The notes under the pieces were generated by a model. It worked only from the letters and a program-made list of their open reading frames with translations. It ran no database searches and was not told the DNA's origin. The position numbers and the translations under genes were made by a program. From Closterium sp. NIES-65 (Eukaryota; Streptophyta; Zygnematophyceae; Desmidiales; Closteriaceae), in contig CANXME010002010.1 in assembly GCA_948144175.1 (NCBI GenBank), positions 620,001-684,000 on the forward strand: 64,000 bases of DNA, in the 5' to 3' direction. Positions 63,852-64,000 of the stretch are shown piece after piece. Position 1 is the stretch's first letter, and each line of letters starts with the position of its first letter.

Positions 63852-64000
63852 TGGTATCAGAGCCTGTTATACTATGTTCGTGGGTGAATCTGGAGGCTGA
63901 AGGTTCTGCTCGAGCTGGTCCCAGTGGCAGTGGTGGCGTGAGAGGCGCTGGGGAAGCGGGAAGAGGCGTTGCAGGCGGATCTGCACCAATGGCTTCCGTT
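63852..64000 (+). mobile_element. Element M primer site, leader and probable start of gag
   Basis: After the primer site TGGTATCAGAGCC, the frame from about 63891 reads EAEGSARAGPSGSGGVRGAG, EAGRGVAGGSAPMASV to the window edge. A Gly/Ser-rich start followed by MASV would suit a TNT-like copia Gag N-terminus. No other in-frame Met is visible upstream, so the start is likely the ATG at 63989-63991. The rest lies outside the window. Confidence 0.5.

Noticed and set aside
1..64000. Host protein genes, tRNA or rRNA genes
   Set aside because: I looked for non-transposon domains and for tRNA-like cloverleaf signals and found none I could support. The tRNA-like words present are primer-binding sites.

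Overview
This window looks like nuclear DNA of a plant-lineage eukaryote, most plausibly a charophyte or other streptophyte green alga. I could not support a single host gene. Nearly all of the 64 kb is retrotransposon sequence, mainly short-LTR Ty1/copia elements, with one chromodomain Ty3/gypsy element and one LINE-type non-LTR element. Primer sites resemble the 3' end of initiator tRNA-Met (TGGTATCAGAGC). I recall similar copia proteins from Closterium-like algae, but that is memory and unchecked. Element names A-O, S1 and S2 are mine.

Layout. 1-872 is a gag/protease scrap of a TNT-like copia. 873-13312 is copia A, split in its reverse transcriptase by a whole copia B (6153-13002, target duplication CCTTC). 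13320-19345 is a minus-strand LINE broken by two ~1-kb LTRs, S1 (14858-17557, duplication TCCGA) and S2 (18019-19029); S1 carries a small non-autonomous element C (15045-16622). 19519-20525 is a solo LTR containing another solo LTR (19591-20464), each with its own target duplication. 20874-22385 is non-autonomous element E (duplication ATAGG). 22950-27389 holds pieces of copias O and F. 27938-28912 is another ~1-kb LTR copy.

30051-48018 is a large copia G with ~1.04-kb LTRs. Its 5' LTR contains complete copia H (30091-36522, duplication AAACT), its 5' internal part contains a minus-strand chromovirus (37758-42484), and its protease/integrase segment (about 43008-44145) is inverted in place. 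48454-50815 is truncated non-autonomous element I with J nested inside (49256-50658, duplication CCACG). 51696-62832 is copia K, interrupted by copia L (53988-59587, duplication CATGT/CAGGT) and ended by the ~1-kb LTR of a further copia M (62833 onward), which runs off the window.

How it fits together. A, B, F, H, K and L belong to one copia group: LTRs of 120-135 bp, a GC-rich tandem-repeat leader, Gag with a proline/glycine-rich tail and a stretched CCHC knuckle, then protease, integrase, a long GAEPG-type repetitive linker, an extra ~100-residue conserved block, RT and RNase H. The motif PQQLREWY recurs both in Gag and in the linker. C, I and J (and probably E) keep the LTR core, primer site, polypurine hairpin and leader but lack most or all protein genes, so they look like parasites moved in trans by the coding group. 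All coding copies seen are damaged by stops, frameshifts, deletions or lost catalytic residues. The best discoveries are the repeated nested insertions with readable target duplications, two unrelated insertions at the same base of the RT gene in A and K, the recurrent PQQLREWY module, and the non-autonomous derivatives.
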